From the NCBI RefSeq assembly GCF_022919215.1, contig NZ_CP095046.1, positions 5,260,501-5,324,500 of the forward strand: a stretch of 64,000 bases of DNA, written 5' to 3'. The stretch comes from Hymenobacter cellulosilyticus. Lineage in GTDB: Bacteria; Bacteroidota; Bacteroidia; Cytophagales; Hymenobacteraceae. The position numbers and the translations under genes are program-made. Positions within the stretch are counted from its first letter, which is position 1. Each line of letters opens with the position of its first letter. Shown here in pieces: positions 9,973-20,182 of this stretch. The notes below the pieces were generated by a model. The model did not search any database. It was given only the letters and a program-made list of their open reading frames with translations, and was not told the origin of the DNA.

Positions 9973-10554
9973 TCAGCCATAATTAAACCAAACGGTCGTG
10001 ACGCCTTTGCTTTTTGCATAGTCTAAATGCCGACTAAAATTCCGCAGGTCCTGCCCAAAGTTATTGCCAATGTAGCCCTGCCCTTTATCAACTTTAAAGT
10101 CCGAGAAGTAGGCTTCGTTACCCAGGGAATCGAAGTCAGTAGGCAGCAGCAGCGCTGGCAGGTTTGGAATGGTTTCCAACTTTCCAATTAAGTGAAGCAG
10201 CATTTGCTTGACTGTATCAACATTTCCCGTTAACCGCTCTTTATCCGCTTGAGCTTCAGTAAGAATCTTAGTTCTTTCCTCTTCTGATTCCGCCACTGCG
10301 ACCCGAAAGTCCAGATACTCCTCATGCGGGTAGTTATTCATGTCATATAAAGGCGCAATATCCACTCCCGTTATCCGGCTGATTTGGTCAAGCTCGGTTT
10401 CGTGCTCCACGACATTACTCCTCCCCATAAGCTGGCAGAAGGTTCGGCTTAAACTGTGCTCGTTAAAGTAGTCATGCTCATCGTCCGAATACAGTTCTTC
10501 ATCCTTATCTGTACTTACGCCAATATCCAATCCCATCTTTTTATTGGTTAGCAT
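9973..10554 (-). CDS. Hypothetical protein, 193 residues
   Basis: Not recognised. The protein is acidic at the N-terminus (DKDEELYSDDEHDYFNEH) and has a likely helical charged centre (AESEEERTKILTEAQADKER). It shows no signal peptide and no membrane segment, so it is probably cytoplasmic. A second possible start is the Met of MGLDIGVS, six codons in. The coding sequence is clearly richer in A and T than its neighbours, which fits recent acquisition. It lies at the parA edge of the inserted carbohydrate block, convergent with parA. Full-length codon structure argues that it is a real gene; its function cannot be guessed. Confidence 0.65.
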   Translation of the reverse strand: MLTNKKMGLDIGVSTDKDEELYSDDEHDYFNEHSLSRTFCQLMGRSNVVEHETELDQISRITGVDIAPLYDMNNYPHEEYLDFRVAVAESEEERTKILTEAQADKERLTGNVDTVKQMLLHLIGKLETIPNLPALLLPTDFDSLGNEAYFSDFKVDKGQGYIGNNFGQDLRNFSRHLDYAKSKGVTTVWFNYG

Positions 10555-10689
10555 GGATTTATACCCAACCTTATTTTACCGAAGGTACGTTGCGCTACTA
10601 TATCAACAGCACGAAACAGACTTCGTATAATAGCCCCGCAGTAGCCCGGCGTCCCCGACACAATGCCTTATTACATGGGTAGCACGCAT

Positions 10690-10857
10690 TGACACCCGGT
10701 TGCTCCCCAATGACACCCCGCTACGGGACGTTGTCGCCTCGTCATTGGTCGTTGACGCCCCATTACGCTTCAATGACGCCTCGACACAACGCATTGTCAC
10801 TCAGTTATTGCTCCTTGCCACGCGGTCAGCAGGCGTTGCCACCCCTACTTTACCGCC
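10690..10857. repeat. Array of eight degenerate 21-base repeats
   Basis: Eight consecutive units start exactly every 21 bases (10690, 10711, 10732, 10753, 10774, 10795, 10816, 10837). Positions 1, 2, 4 and 6 of the unit (T, G, C, C) are identical in all eight, giving the core TGNCRCC; the rest drifts, with T or A mostly at the end. The last unit overlaps the 3' end of the LacI-type gene. Read in one frame it would encode seven-residue repeats (MTPRYGT, LSPRHWS, LTPHYAS), but no credible gene contains it. Confidence 0.7.
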
Positions 10858-11887
10858 ACTTCCTTAGCAGCCCGCAACGACGAGCCGCGAATCAGCAGGT
10901 CGGGCTGCAGCACGATGCGGCGGGGCGAAAACAGGGCACTGCGCTCTTCGAGCATCTCCAGAAACAGTCGCACCGCCGCCTGCCCCATCTGCTCACAGCG
11001 CTGGTCGACGGTAGTCAGCATGGGCTCGGTCATGGAGGTGAACGTCTCATTGCTGAACCCGGCCAGCGCTATATCCTGCGGGGTCCGCAGCCCCTGCCGC
11101 TTCAGCTCCTGCAAGGCCCCTACGACGGAAAAGTCGCTGGCCGAAAAGATGGCGTCGGGGCGCTTCTTGAGCTGCAACATGCGTTGCATGCCCGCTACCC
11201 CGTCTTCCTGGGTCATGTCGCAGTGAAAAACCAGCTCTTCGTCTATGGGCAGGCCGGCCTCCAGCAACGCGTCGATGTAGCCCAGGCGGCGGTTCTTGTA
11301 GATATTCAGGTGCAAAGGCCCCCGAAATGCGCAATCCGGCGGCAGCCCTGGGCAACCAGGTGCTTGGTTGATTGATACGCCCCTTCCCGGTCGTCGATAA
11401 CCACGGCGCTAACATCGAGCCCGTCGAGCACCCGGTCGAAAAACACCAGCGGAATTTCCTGCTTGCGCACTTTGTCGAAATGCTTGAAGTCGAGCGTGTT
11501 GCGCGCCAACGACACCAGAATACCTTCCACCTGGGCGCTGAGCAGAGACTCAATGTTTTTCTGCTCGTGCTTCACATCCTCATTCGACTGGCAGATCATC
11601 ACGTTGAAGCCCGCCTTGGTGGCCACGGTTTCGATGCCTTTGACTACCATAGTGAAGAAGTGCCCATCGATGTGCGGCACAATCACGCCGAGCAGGTTGC
11701 TACGGCCTTTGCGCAGGCCCGCGGCCATGTGGTTGGGCTGGTAGTGTAGCTCCTGGGCCAGCTTCCAGACCTTTTTCTTGGTAGCCGCACTAATGGTAGG
11801 GTGGTCACTGAGCGCCCGGGAAATAGTAGAAACCGAAACGCCCAGCTGCTTCGCCAGATCTGAGATAGAAGCTTTTGCGCGGGCCAC
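10845..11887 (-). CDS. LacI-family transcriptional regulator (one frameshift)
   Basis: A sugar-responsive repressor or activator of 347 residues after repair. The N-terminal helix-turn-helix is clear (ISDLAKQLGVSVSTISRAL, then YQPNHMAAGLRKGRS as the hinge helix), followed by a periplasmic-binding-like effector domain (LLGVIVPHIDGHFF, DAIFSASDFSVVGALQELK, ALAGFSNE). Translation starts at GTG 11887, the only start that keeps the full HTH. The frame breaks at the CCCCC run 11319-11323. It lies directly beside the GH43 gene and the SusC/D locus, whose promoter regions carry five copies of a LacI-type palindrome; it is the obvious candidate to bind them. The effector is probably a hemicellulose-derived sugar. 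Confidence 0.92.
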
Positions 11888-12085
11888 AATCGTATTAAAT
11901 TAAAAAATGAAAAAGCAGTGCTCTGCACTGTCTGCGCAACGCCTACGCAAATAGCTGTCCAAGCAAAACAAAATTTGCGGAAAATTTGCGCTCTACCCTC
12001 CCAAACAGTACTCGTAAGAGGCTCATGCCTAGCTGGCAAGGCCACCAGAAAATCTTCTAAAACTCCTTTTACTACGCCTACTTTC

Positions 12086-13154
12086 TTAAGGCAACGGTTG
12101 CGGCGTATACGTAGGCCCCTGACAGCGGGGCCCCTGGGCAGTCCAGGCCAGCTTGTCGATGCAAAGCTGCCGCTCCTTCATGGCTTTATCCCAGGCATGG
12201 TACACGAGATATTCAGTCTTGCCATCCGGGCTTAACACGTGGGAATGGTGACCAGGGCCACGTACGTGGCCCGCTACAGCGTGCAGCACTCGGGGCCCTT
12301 TCTCCGCGCCGGTATCCGCATAAGGTCCCATAATCGAATCGGCCACGCAGTAGTCGACTCCGTAGCGGGGCGTAAGGAAGTTGGCCCCGCTGTAGAAACA
12401 ATAGTATTTGCCGCCGTGCTTGCGCACAAAAGGACCTTCCAGCGTGTGCCACTCGGCAAACGTGCGGTTGTCGTAGAGCGGCATAAGCCTGTTTTTCTCA
12501 AACACCGTCCAGTCGTGCCGGGCCCGCATCACCGTGCGGCTTTCCCGGCTAGGCGGGTCATATCAATGAGCCGGTCGACAACCAGGCCGGTACCCGGGCG
12601 GTAGCCGTTGTCGGAGTCGATAAAGTCGCGGGCGTAGAACAGATACCACTGCCCGTCGGTATCCTGAAACGGGTGGGCATCAATCGTAAACTTACTGTCG
12701 GGCACGTCGAGCAGGGCCACCTGCGTGTAAGGCCCCTGCGGCGTTTTGCTGGTGGCCACGTGCAGCCGGTGCCCTACCGCAGCGCCAATAGCGCCGCCCC
12801 CCATAGAATAGTACATGTAGAACGTGCCCTGGTGGTACATTACTTCCGGGCCCAAAAGTCGGCTCCCGTAGCGCCCTGCGGCGGGGTTAGGGCACCGCCA
12901 GCCGGCTTCCAGTCGACCAGATTAGTGGAAGTAAGCACCGTAAAAATGCGCCCGTCCGCCGTTCGTCCCTGGCCGGTGGTCCCGAAAGCATAGTAGCGGC
13001 CCTGGTGGCGCAACACAAAGGGGTCGGGAAACTGGCCGGCATACACCGGATTAGTATACGTGCGGGCCGCGGCGCGGGCCAGGGCCTGACTATGCAAAGC
13101 CAGCGCAGCGAGGCCGCTGGTGGCTTGCTGAAGGAAATGACGACGAGAAGGCAT
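12086..13154 (-). CDS. GH43 glycoside hydrolase with twin-arginine signal (two frameshifts)
   Basis: A five-bladed beta-propeller family 43 enzyme, 356 residues after repair, acting on arabinose- or xylose-containing glycans. The start at ATG 13154 gives MPSRRHFLQQATSGLAALAL, a twin-arginine-type signal peptide, so it is probably exported folded. The catalytic base is the Asp in GQFPDPF, the pKa-modulating Asp in FTIDAHPF and the acid Glu in TLEGPF. Breaks lie at 12848-12853 (restoring DFWAPEVMYH) and at CCC 12544-12546 (restoring RLAGESRTVM). It is transcribed toward the LacI-type gene. Exact specificity (arabinanase, arabinofuranosidase or xylosidase) cannot be read from the sequence. Confidence 0.88.
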
Positions 13155-13333
13155 GAGAGGAAGTTGGTGGGATGAGCGAATGGCGGGCAAGACGTATCCA
13201 GGGCGTTTTCGGCTAGCAGAACAAGCTAGAATTGTACCATGCAGGGCAGGAGCTACTGACTATCCTAGCCTCGCCTATATAGCTGTCTTTTACCAGCGTG
13301 CGGGTGCATTTATTGATAATAGCTGAACAACAT

Positions 13334-13345
13334 GCAAACGTTTGC
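13334..13345. promoter_or_regulatory. LacI-type operator 1
   Basis: Perfect palindrome GCAAACGTTTGC, 180 bases upstream of the GH43 start on the minus strand. A central CG with symmetrical arms is typical of LacI/GalR-family sites. Confidence 0.75.
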
Positions 13346-13576
13346 GTGGCTATCTACGTAGAGTTACCTAATCAAGGCCATAATACCTTGCAAATTGACG
13401 GCCGAGACACGTCTTATTGGGTATGCTGCCATTAGGTATAAACCTTGAAATAGCAAAGCAGCAGGACCAATATAGAATATATCTTAGAAAAATAAGGCCT
13501 ATATTCTCTTTGTCATCAGAACGCCAGCTTTTCCAGCACTGCAGCATCAAGCAACAAAGCCCTTACTTCTTACACG

Positions 13577-13588
13577 CAAACGTTTGTA
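13577..13588. promoter_or_regulatory. LacI-type operator 2
   Basis: GCAAACGTTTGT, one base off the perfect palindrome. It ends 20 bases before the GH5-like ATG, a position where binding would block transcription or early elongation. Confidence 0.7.
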
Positions 13589-13608
13589 AACGTACCGTCT
13601 CTTAGCTT

Positions 13609-14709
13609 ATGAAGAAGCTTATACTGTTCCTTACCGTTTTACTGGCCTGCGGCAGTGCTGATGCCCAAAAGACTAAGGTAAGAAGTAACGCCCCAGCTAT
13701 TAATGCTGCTCAGACCGTCGGACAGCGCTGGACGGTGGAAAAGGCAAAAGCCTGGTACAAAGCGCATAGCTGGATCAGTGGGGCCAACTTCACGCCCAGC
13801 ACGGCCATCAATCAACTCGAAATGTGGCAGGCTGACACCTTCGACCCGACCACCATTGACCGGGAGCTGGGTTTTGCCGAAGGCATCGGATTCAACACGA
13901 TGCGGGTTTTTCTGCACAGCCTAGCCTGGAAACAGGACCCCAAAGGGTTTAAGGCCCGGATGAATACGTACTTGACCCTGGCCGATAAGCACCACATCCA
14001 GACCATGTTCGTCTTTTTCGACGACTGCTGGAACAAGCAGGCAGCCATCGGGGCCCAGCCCGTGCCGAAACCCGGAATCCATAACTCCGGCTGGCTGCAG
14101 GATCCCGGCGACCCGGCTTCCCGAGACTCAGCAACTTTTATGACTCTGAAGCCTTACGTGCAGGACGTGCTTAGCAGCTTTAAGCACGACAAGCGAATCT
14201 TACTCTGGGACTTATACAACGAGCCCGGCAACTCGGGTAAGCTTACCTCCTCCCTGCCCCTGGTGCGCAACGTGTTTGCTTGGGCTCGGGCAGTAAACCC
14301 CGATCAGCCCCTGAGCGTGGGCTTGTGGGCCTGGGATTTTCAGACTCTTAACACCTACCAGGCGCTGCACTCGGATATCATCACCTACCATAGCTACGAT
14401 GATGTAGCTAGCCACCAGCGCCTTATAGAGCTCTTGGAAACTCACGGCCGCCCCCTCATCTGCACCGAGTACATGGCACGGCCCCGCAACTCGCGCTTTG
14501 CTACCATCATGCCCATGCTAAAGACTCAGAACGTGGGAGCCATCAACTGGGGCCTGGTTGATGGCAAGACCAATACCAAGTACCAGTGGGAAACCCCGAT
14601 ACCCGATGGCAGTGAACCGGCTGAATGGTTTCACGAGGTGTTCCGGCGGGACGGCACCCCTTACCGCAAAGAGGAAACAGAGCTGATCCGCAAGCTGAAT
14701 GGCAAATAA
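13609..14709 (+). CDS. Secreted GH5-like (clan A) glycoside hydrolase
   Basis: An intact 366-residue enzyme with a signal peptide (KKLILFLTVLLACGSADAQ) and a TIM-barrel catalytic domain. The putative acid/base is the Glu in LLWDLYNEPGN and the nucleophile the Glu near the C-terminus in PLICTEYMARP, the clan A arrangement; FNTMRVFLHSLAW is the usual early strand of such barrels. Related proteins are often labelled cellulase-like or beta-xylanase. A cysteine in the signal region (LLACGS) could be a lipobox, so surface lipidation is possible. It opens the plus-strand part of the locus and has an operator at its start. Confidence 0.8.
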   Translation: MKKLILFLTVLLACGSADAQKTKVRSNAPAINAAQTVGQRWTVEKAKAWYKAHSWISGANFTPSTAINQLEMWQADTFDPTTIDRELGFAEGIGFNTMRVFLHSLAWKQDPKGFKARMNTYLTLADKHHIQTMFVFFDDCWNKQAAIGAQPVPKPGIHNSGWLQDPGDPASRDSATFMTLKPYVQDVLSSFKHDKRILLWDLYNEPGNSGKLTSSLPLVRNVFAWARAVNPDQPLSVGLWAWDFQTLNTYQALHSDIITYHSYDDVASHQRLIELLETHGRPLICTEYMARPRNSRFATIMPMLKTQNVGAINWGLVDGKTNTKYQWETPIPDGSEPAEWFHEVFRRDGTPYRKEETELIRKLNGK

Positions 14710-14883
14710 CTCCACATATGAATTTAGATGACGGCAGCGCCAGGTACAGCTGTAGCCAAAACAAAATCCGCGGGAGACACATCGGCACATACGGAACGAT
14801 ATGTAGCTGATCTTCAGAACTCATTTTCGCCATTGTTCTATAACATACTTCGAAGTTCAATGAGAAGGCTTGAGCCTAGTCAT

Positions 14884-14895
14884 GCAAACGTTTGC
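14884..14895. promoter_or_regulatory. LacI-type operator 3
   Basis: Perfect GCAAACGTTTGC, preceded by CAT as in operator 1. It lies 377 bases before the susC-like start and could pair by looping with the two downstream sites. Confidence 0.7.
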
Positions 14896-15173
14896 GAATA
14901 AAACTGCGTAGCATAGTTGCTTCTTTCATACTTCCCCAGCCATGCTGATGGAGAGCCCCGCAAGTCAGGACTGAACTGCTGAGCTAAGCACAACCCTAGC
15001 GTTCAACTCTAAATATTTTATATAATTTCTTGACATTGCTTAAATTAGTATCTATAGTTACGAGCTAATATTAGCCCTGTCAGCCCGCTTACCCTACGGC
15101 TGCGTATCCACCAAACCATTTTGAAGCTCCTGATTTCCATCCCAATTCCATTCCCCTTTCTCTCCCATACAAC

Positions 15174-15185
15174 GCAAACGTTTGC
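15174..15185. promoter_or_regulatory. LacI-type operator 4
   Basis: Perfect GCAAACGTTTGC, 87 bases before the susC-like ATG and 29 bases from operator 5. Confidence 0.75.
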
Positions 15186-15202
15186 AATTCTTGAATTTCC
15201 CT

Positions 15203-15214
15203 GCAAACGTTTGT
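15203..15214. promoter_or_regulatory. LacI-type operator 5
   Basis: GCAAACGTTTGT, one base off the perfect form, with its end 46 bases before the susC-like ATG. Confidence 0.72.
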
Positions 15215-15260
15215 AGTACTTCCCCACCTCTTTCCTCCTCAATCCTACCCATTTTCAGCT

Positions 15261-18200
15261 ATGAAGGACTCCCTACTCAGAATACGTAGGCTGACAGTAC
15301 CCGCCACGCTGTGCGGCCTGCTCCTGCTCCCGGCCGCCTCCGCTGAAGCGGCTACTCCCCCCGCTTTGCTCCGGATGCCCTCCCGGCAACCCTACCCATT
15401 GCTTCTCCGGTAAGCGGACGGGTACTCGATGAGAAAGGCCAGCCCATGCCGGGCGTCACCGTACTCGAAAAAGGCACCACCAACGGCGTCACCACTGATG
15501 CCGATGGGCGTTACACGCTTACCGTAGGCGACAACGCTACCCTGACTTTTTCCTTTGTGGGCTACCTAAGCCAGGACGTGCCCGTCAGTGGGCGCAGTGA
15601 GGTAAACGTGGCGCTGGGCGTGGATGCCAAGCTGCTCAATGACGTAGTAGTTGTGGGGTATCTGGTTCAGAACCGCCAGGACGTAACCGGTTCGGTGGCC
15701 AGTGTCAGCGCCCAGGAAGTAAGGCGGGCACCGGTAGCTTCCGTTGGGGAAGCCATTCAGGGCCGCATGCCGGGCGTACAGGTCACCAACTCCGGCCAGC
15801 CCGGGCAGGCTCCCAACATCAACATCCGCGGCCTGGGCACTATTGCCAGCGGCAGCGGTCCGCTCTACGTCATCGACGGGCTGTGGGTGCAGAGCCAAGG
15901 CGGGCAGCGCGACTTCAACCCCGCCGACGTGGAATCGGTGCAGGTACTCAAGGACGCTGCCTCCTTGGCGCCGTACGGAGCTTCGGGGGCCAACGGGGTA
16001 ATTATCATTACCACCAAAAAGGGCAAATCAGGCGCTACCGCCATCAATTTCAACGTGACGGGCGGTGTGCAAAACCTGGTGCGGCGCCTGGATTTGATGA
16101 ATGCGTCGCAGTGGGCGGCCATCAACAACCAAGCCTACGACAATGCCGGCCTGCCGCGTCAGCCGTTTGCGGCCAACCTTCCGGCCGGCGTAGACACCGA
16201 CTGGCAGGAGGAATTTTTCAAGCAAGGCTCGATTCAGGACTACAACCTAGGTTTTTCGGGCGGTGGACCCAACTCGACCTTCAACGTAACTGGGGGCTAC
16301 TTCAATCAGAAAGGCACGGTGAGAGGGCCGGAGTTTGAACGGTACAGCGTCCGCGTCAACACGGGCTTTAACCGTGGCCGGTTCCGGTTCGGGGAAAACG
16401 CCATGCTTTCGCGCACCAACCAGACCCGCCTGAACGTCATTCCCTTCTATGGTTCGCCGTTTTACAACGTGGTGCAGATGCTGCCCGTCATTCCGGTGTA
16501 TGACCCCACGACGCCCGGCGGCTTTGGCATCGGCAACGGCAACGCCAGCACGTTTGGCCTGAACCCTATTGCCTCGCAAGAGCTGCTCAACGACACGGGC
16601 ACCTCAAACCGCTTGCAAGGCAACGTGTACGGCGAGGTCTCGATTTTCGACTTCCTGCGCTACCGCCTCAACCTGGCCACGGAGTTCCACGCCTTCCACG
16701 ACCAGCAGAAGCGGCAGTACGGCATCTGGCGCCAGAACGACATTACGCAGCTCTCCAACTTCGGGGAAAACCAGGGCACTGAGTTTTTCGGCATGGCCGA
16801 GCACACGCTCACCTTCGACAAAAGCTTCGGCAACCACAACGTGACCGTGGTGGGTGGCTACAGCCAGCAGCGCTTCCAGCAGGACTTTACCCGGGGTGTA
16901 AACTTCGGCTACGGCAATGGCCCCACCTATTTCTGGGAACTGAGCGCTGGCACCACCACGCCCCAGGCCATCGGCTCGTCGTATGTGTGGGGTAAGCAGT
17001 CGTTTTTTGGCCAGGCCACCTATGACTACGACCAGCGCTATCTGCTGACCGCTGCTTTCCGTCGCGACGGCTCTTCCCGCTTTGAAGTCGACAACCGCTG
17101 GGGCAACTTCGGCGCGGCTTCCGTGGGCTGGCGGGTGTCAAAGGAAGCTTTCTTTGAAGGCATCACCGGCGTTTCCGACCTCAAACTGCGGGCTTCCTAC
17201 GGCCGCCTCGGCAACGACCTGCTCAGTGGCGACTTTGGCGGGTCGTACCTTTCGCAGGGCTATATCAACACTAACGCCAACTATGTACTGGGCGGCGCTA
17301 TTCAAAATGGAGCCATTCAAACTAATTACGCCAGCCGAGGAATTCGGTGGGAGAGCCGCAATACAACCAACGTGGGCTTCGACATCGGGTTCCTAGAAAA
17401 CCGCCTGACGTTGTCGGCTGATTATTATGTATCAAAAACCATAGATGCGTTAATCAACCCGCCCCTGCCCTCTGTTCTTGGCAACGCCGGCCCCAACCCG
17501 TTCCGCAACATTGGCAAGCTCGAAAACAAGGGCGTGGAAGCTGTTCTGGGTTACAACGACGACCGCCATACGTTCCGCTACGGCGCTACGGCCAACGTGA
17601 CTACGCTGAAAAACACGGTGCTGGACCTGGGTACAACCGGCCTTGAAGGCGCCGGCGCCCCCAACTTCTTCACCGGTGGCCCCGCGAAATTACCCGCACC
17701 GAGGTGGGGCATGAGGTGGGCTCGTTCTTTCTCTACCAGTTCGACGGTATCTATCAGACCGGGGAGGCCAACATTCCGGCCGGATTGGCTCCGGGCGACG
17801 TGCGCTACAAGGATATAGACAATAACGGCATCATTAACGAGAAAGACCGTTCGCACGTGGGCCAGGTGTTTCCAAAGGTGCAGTATGGCCTGAACCTGAA
17901 CCTGGGCTACGGTCCGGTCGACTTGACGGCCTTCTTCCAGGGCGTGCAGGGCAACGACGTGATGAACCTGGGCCGCTTCCTGACCGACAACACGGCCGAC
18001 AACAGCAACTACCGCGCAGACTTCAGCCCCTGGACGCCCACCAACCCCTCGAACACCACGCCACGGGCTATTAAGTCGGGTGGCCCCCAGAACGGCGACG
18101 CGGCCGGCAACAACGCCCGCTTCAACTCGACACGCTGGCTGGAAGATGGCTCGTATCTGCGCCTGAAGAACCTGCAACTGGCCTTCTCCGTGCCCAAGGC

Positions 18201-18411
18201 GGCGCTGGAACGCACCAAGTACGTGGCTTCGCTGCGCATTGTGGCCACGGCCCAGAACCTGTTTACGTTGACCGACTACACTGGCTACGACCCCGAAACG
18301 GTGGGTAGCGGGGCCTTCAACACCGTTGGCAACAACCTGGCCCGTGGCATTGATGAAGGCTCCTACCCCAACCTGCGCTCCTTCACGCTGGGCCTTCAGG
18401 CGGGCTTCTAA
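15261..18411 (+). CDS. SusC/RagA-type TonB-linked outer-membrane transporter (two frameshifts)
   Basis: The outer-membrane oligosaccharide importer of the locus, 1050 residues after repair. A signal peptide (LCGLLLLPAASAEA) is followed by a carboxypeptidase-like domain (VSGRVLDEKGQPMPGVTVLE), the plug (VPVSG ... NINIRGLGTI, PLYVIDGLW, SVQVLKDAASLAPYGASGAN) and a long barrel ending FTLGLQAGF. Breaks lie at the C run 15357-15362 and near 17680-17685 (restoring EITRTEVGHEVGS). The start ATG 15261 is chosen because it gives the signal peptide once one C is added. It forms a pair with the SusD-like gene 34 bases downstream and is preceded by paired operators. Confidence 0.93.
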
Positions 18412-18445
18412 GCCCGGTTCTCTTTACTTTTAAGTAGCCTCCCAT

Positions 18446-20025
18446 ATGAAAGCTTCTTTTCTGCCTCTCTTGACCCGCCTCGGGCTGGCTAGCACCTTAC
18501 TGCTGAGCGCCACGGCCTGCGAGAAAAACCTGCTCGATCAACCCAACCCTAATTCTCCCACTACCGAGTCGGCCTGGAAAACCTCCGACGACGCGGTTCG
18601 GGGTCCGTGGCCTGCTACGCCGGCTTGCAGGGCCTGGGCATGTACCGACGCTGGCTCAACTTTGCCTTTGACCTGCGCGACGACACCGGCTTTAGCCAAA
18701 GCCCCTGGGGCGAACTGGCCGACTTTACCCACTTCATCCAGACGAATTACGACTTTGAAGTGTCGAACAACATCTGGCGCGACCATTACCGCACCATTCT
18801 CCGCTGCAACCAGGTAATTGACCGGGTGCCTACCATTCAGGGCATGGACGCGCAGCTGCAAAAGCGCATCGTGGCCGAAGCGCGGTTCCTGCGGGCCTTA
18901 TGTTACTACAACCTCGTGTCGCTCTACGGCAACGTGCCGCTGGTGACGCAGTACTCTACCAACCTGAGCCAAAGCAGCCCGCAGGGTCGGGAGGCCGATG
19001 TATGGGCCCAGGTGGTGAGTGACCTGACCGCCGCCCAGCCCGACCTGCCCGCTACCTACACCGGCACCGACGTGGGCCGGGCCACCAAAGGCGCAGCCAC
19101 TACCCTGCTCGGCAAGGCCCACATGCAAAACAAACGCTGGGCAGAGGCGCAAGCACAATTCGCACAGGTGATCAGCTCCGGCGTATATAGCCTGGTACCG
19201 AATTACACCGACAACTTCCGCCACACGACGGAGAACAACTCGGAGTCTATCTTCGAGGTGCAGTTTTCTGATGAGCGCAAGGGCGGTAATGACGCCGGCG
19301 GGGGCCCCGACGCTACCTCCTCCCAGGGTGGGCAACGCTCCCAGTTCTGGGGCGTGCCCGGCTTTGGCTTCAACGACGGCGAGGTGCGGCCCTGGGTGGT
19401 GCGCGAGTTTTTGCAGGAACCCACCGCCACCGGGCAGCGCGACCCGCGCCTGGCCGCTACCGTGTTCTACAACCGCCGCGACCAAACCCAGTTTCCCACT
19501 ACCCTGGCCTCTGATGCCGATACGCTGGTGTACGGCGTAGGCTTTCTGACCCGCTATGGCAAAGATGCCCGCAACCGCTCCCGCGTGTACTGGCGCAAGT
19601 ACCAGACCGACTACTACCGCACGTTTGAGGATTTCGACTCGCCTATCAACCAGCGGGTAATGCGCTACGCGGATGTGCTCCTGCTTCAGGCCGAGGCCAT
19701 GAATGAGCAAAACAACCAGGCCGGGGCCATTCCGCTGATAAACCAGGTACGCCAGCGGGCCGGTCTGACGCCACTACCGACGACTATGACCCGGGAAGCG
19801 CTGCGCACCCAGCTGATGCACGAGCGGGTAACCGAACTCACGGGCGAAGGGGTGCGCTGGTTTGACCTGCAGCGCTGGGATATGCTCAACGACGCGGCTT
19901 CGGTGAACCTGCTCAAGGCCCGCGACCCGGACTTCAACAACTTCGTACCCGGCAAGTCGCGCCTGCTGCCCTTGCTGCAAACCGAAGTCGACCTGAACCG
20001 GCTGCAACAGAACCCGCAATGGTAG
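18446..20025 (+). CDS. SusD/RagB-type surface glycan-binding lipoprotein (one frameshift)
   Basis: Partner of the upstream SusC-like channel; SusD proteins cap the barrel and capture the oligosaccharide at the cell surface. The restored length is 526 residues with a lipoprotein signal ending in ATAC. Family features include FLRALCYYNLVSLYGNVPL, the TPR-like helices, and RYADVLLLQAEAMNE and ELTGEGVRWFDLQRWD near the C-terminus. The frame breaks at GGGG 18600-18603; one G gives DDAVRGSVACYAG. It is probably cotranscribed with susC (34-base gap) and followed by a terminator hairpin, so the two GH43 genes downstream may have their own promoter. Confidence 0.94.
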
Positions 20026-20046
20026 TCAGCCCTTAGCCAAGGAGAG

Positions 20047-20080
20047 AAAAGCCGTTCCGGCCTTGCCGGAACGGCCTTTT
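20047..20080 (+). terminator. Terminator after the susD-like gene
   Basis: AAAAGCCGTTCCGG and its complement flank the loop CCTTG and end in CTTTT, 22 bases after the stop codon. Confidence 0.8.
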
Positions 20081-20182
20081 CATTTTCGACAAGCTACAGG
20101 GCTGAGCTTTTAAACCGGAGTCGTATTCCACGTACTTGGTAGTATCCTTGTCCGGATTTTGTGTTCCTTAATCCCACCCGCT

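Larger units (their letters stand above)
13155..13608. promoter_or_regulatory. Divergent regulatory region between GH43 and the GH5-like gene
   Basis: A 454-base AT-richer gap without a credible gene. It carries two operator palindromes (13334-13345 and 13577-13588) and so probably holds the promoters of both divergent genes. A weak -7-like TACCTTG occurs near 13384. Confidence 0.6.
14710..15260 (+). promoter_or_regulatory. Leader region of the susC-like gene
   Basis: A 551-base gap without a credible gene, with an AT-rich stretch near 15008-15055. It contains three operator palindromes (14884, 15174, 15203), the last two spaced 29 bases apart directly before the susC start. No standard -33/-7 pair is obvious. 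Confidence 0.6.

Noticed and set aside
10690..10857. CRISPR array
   Set aside because: Units are 21 bases with no distinction of repeat and spacer, the sequence drifts, and no cas genes are present.
10689..11375. Protein-coding gene with heptad repeats across the 21-base array
   Set aside because: The frame runs antisense through the LacI-type gene and the repeats degrade quickly; no start signal or family supports it.
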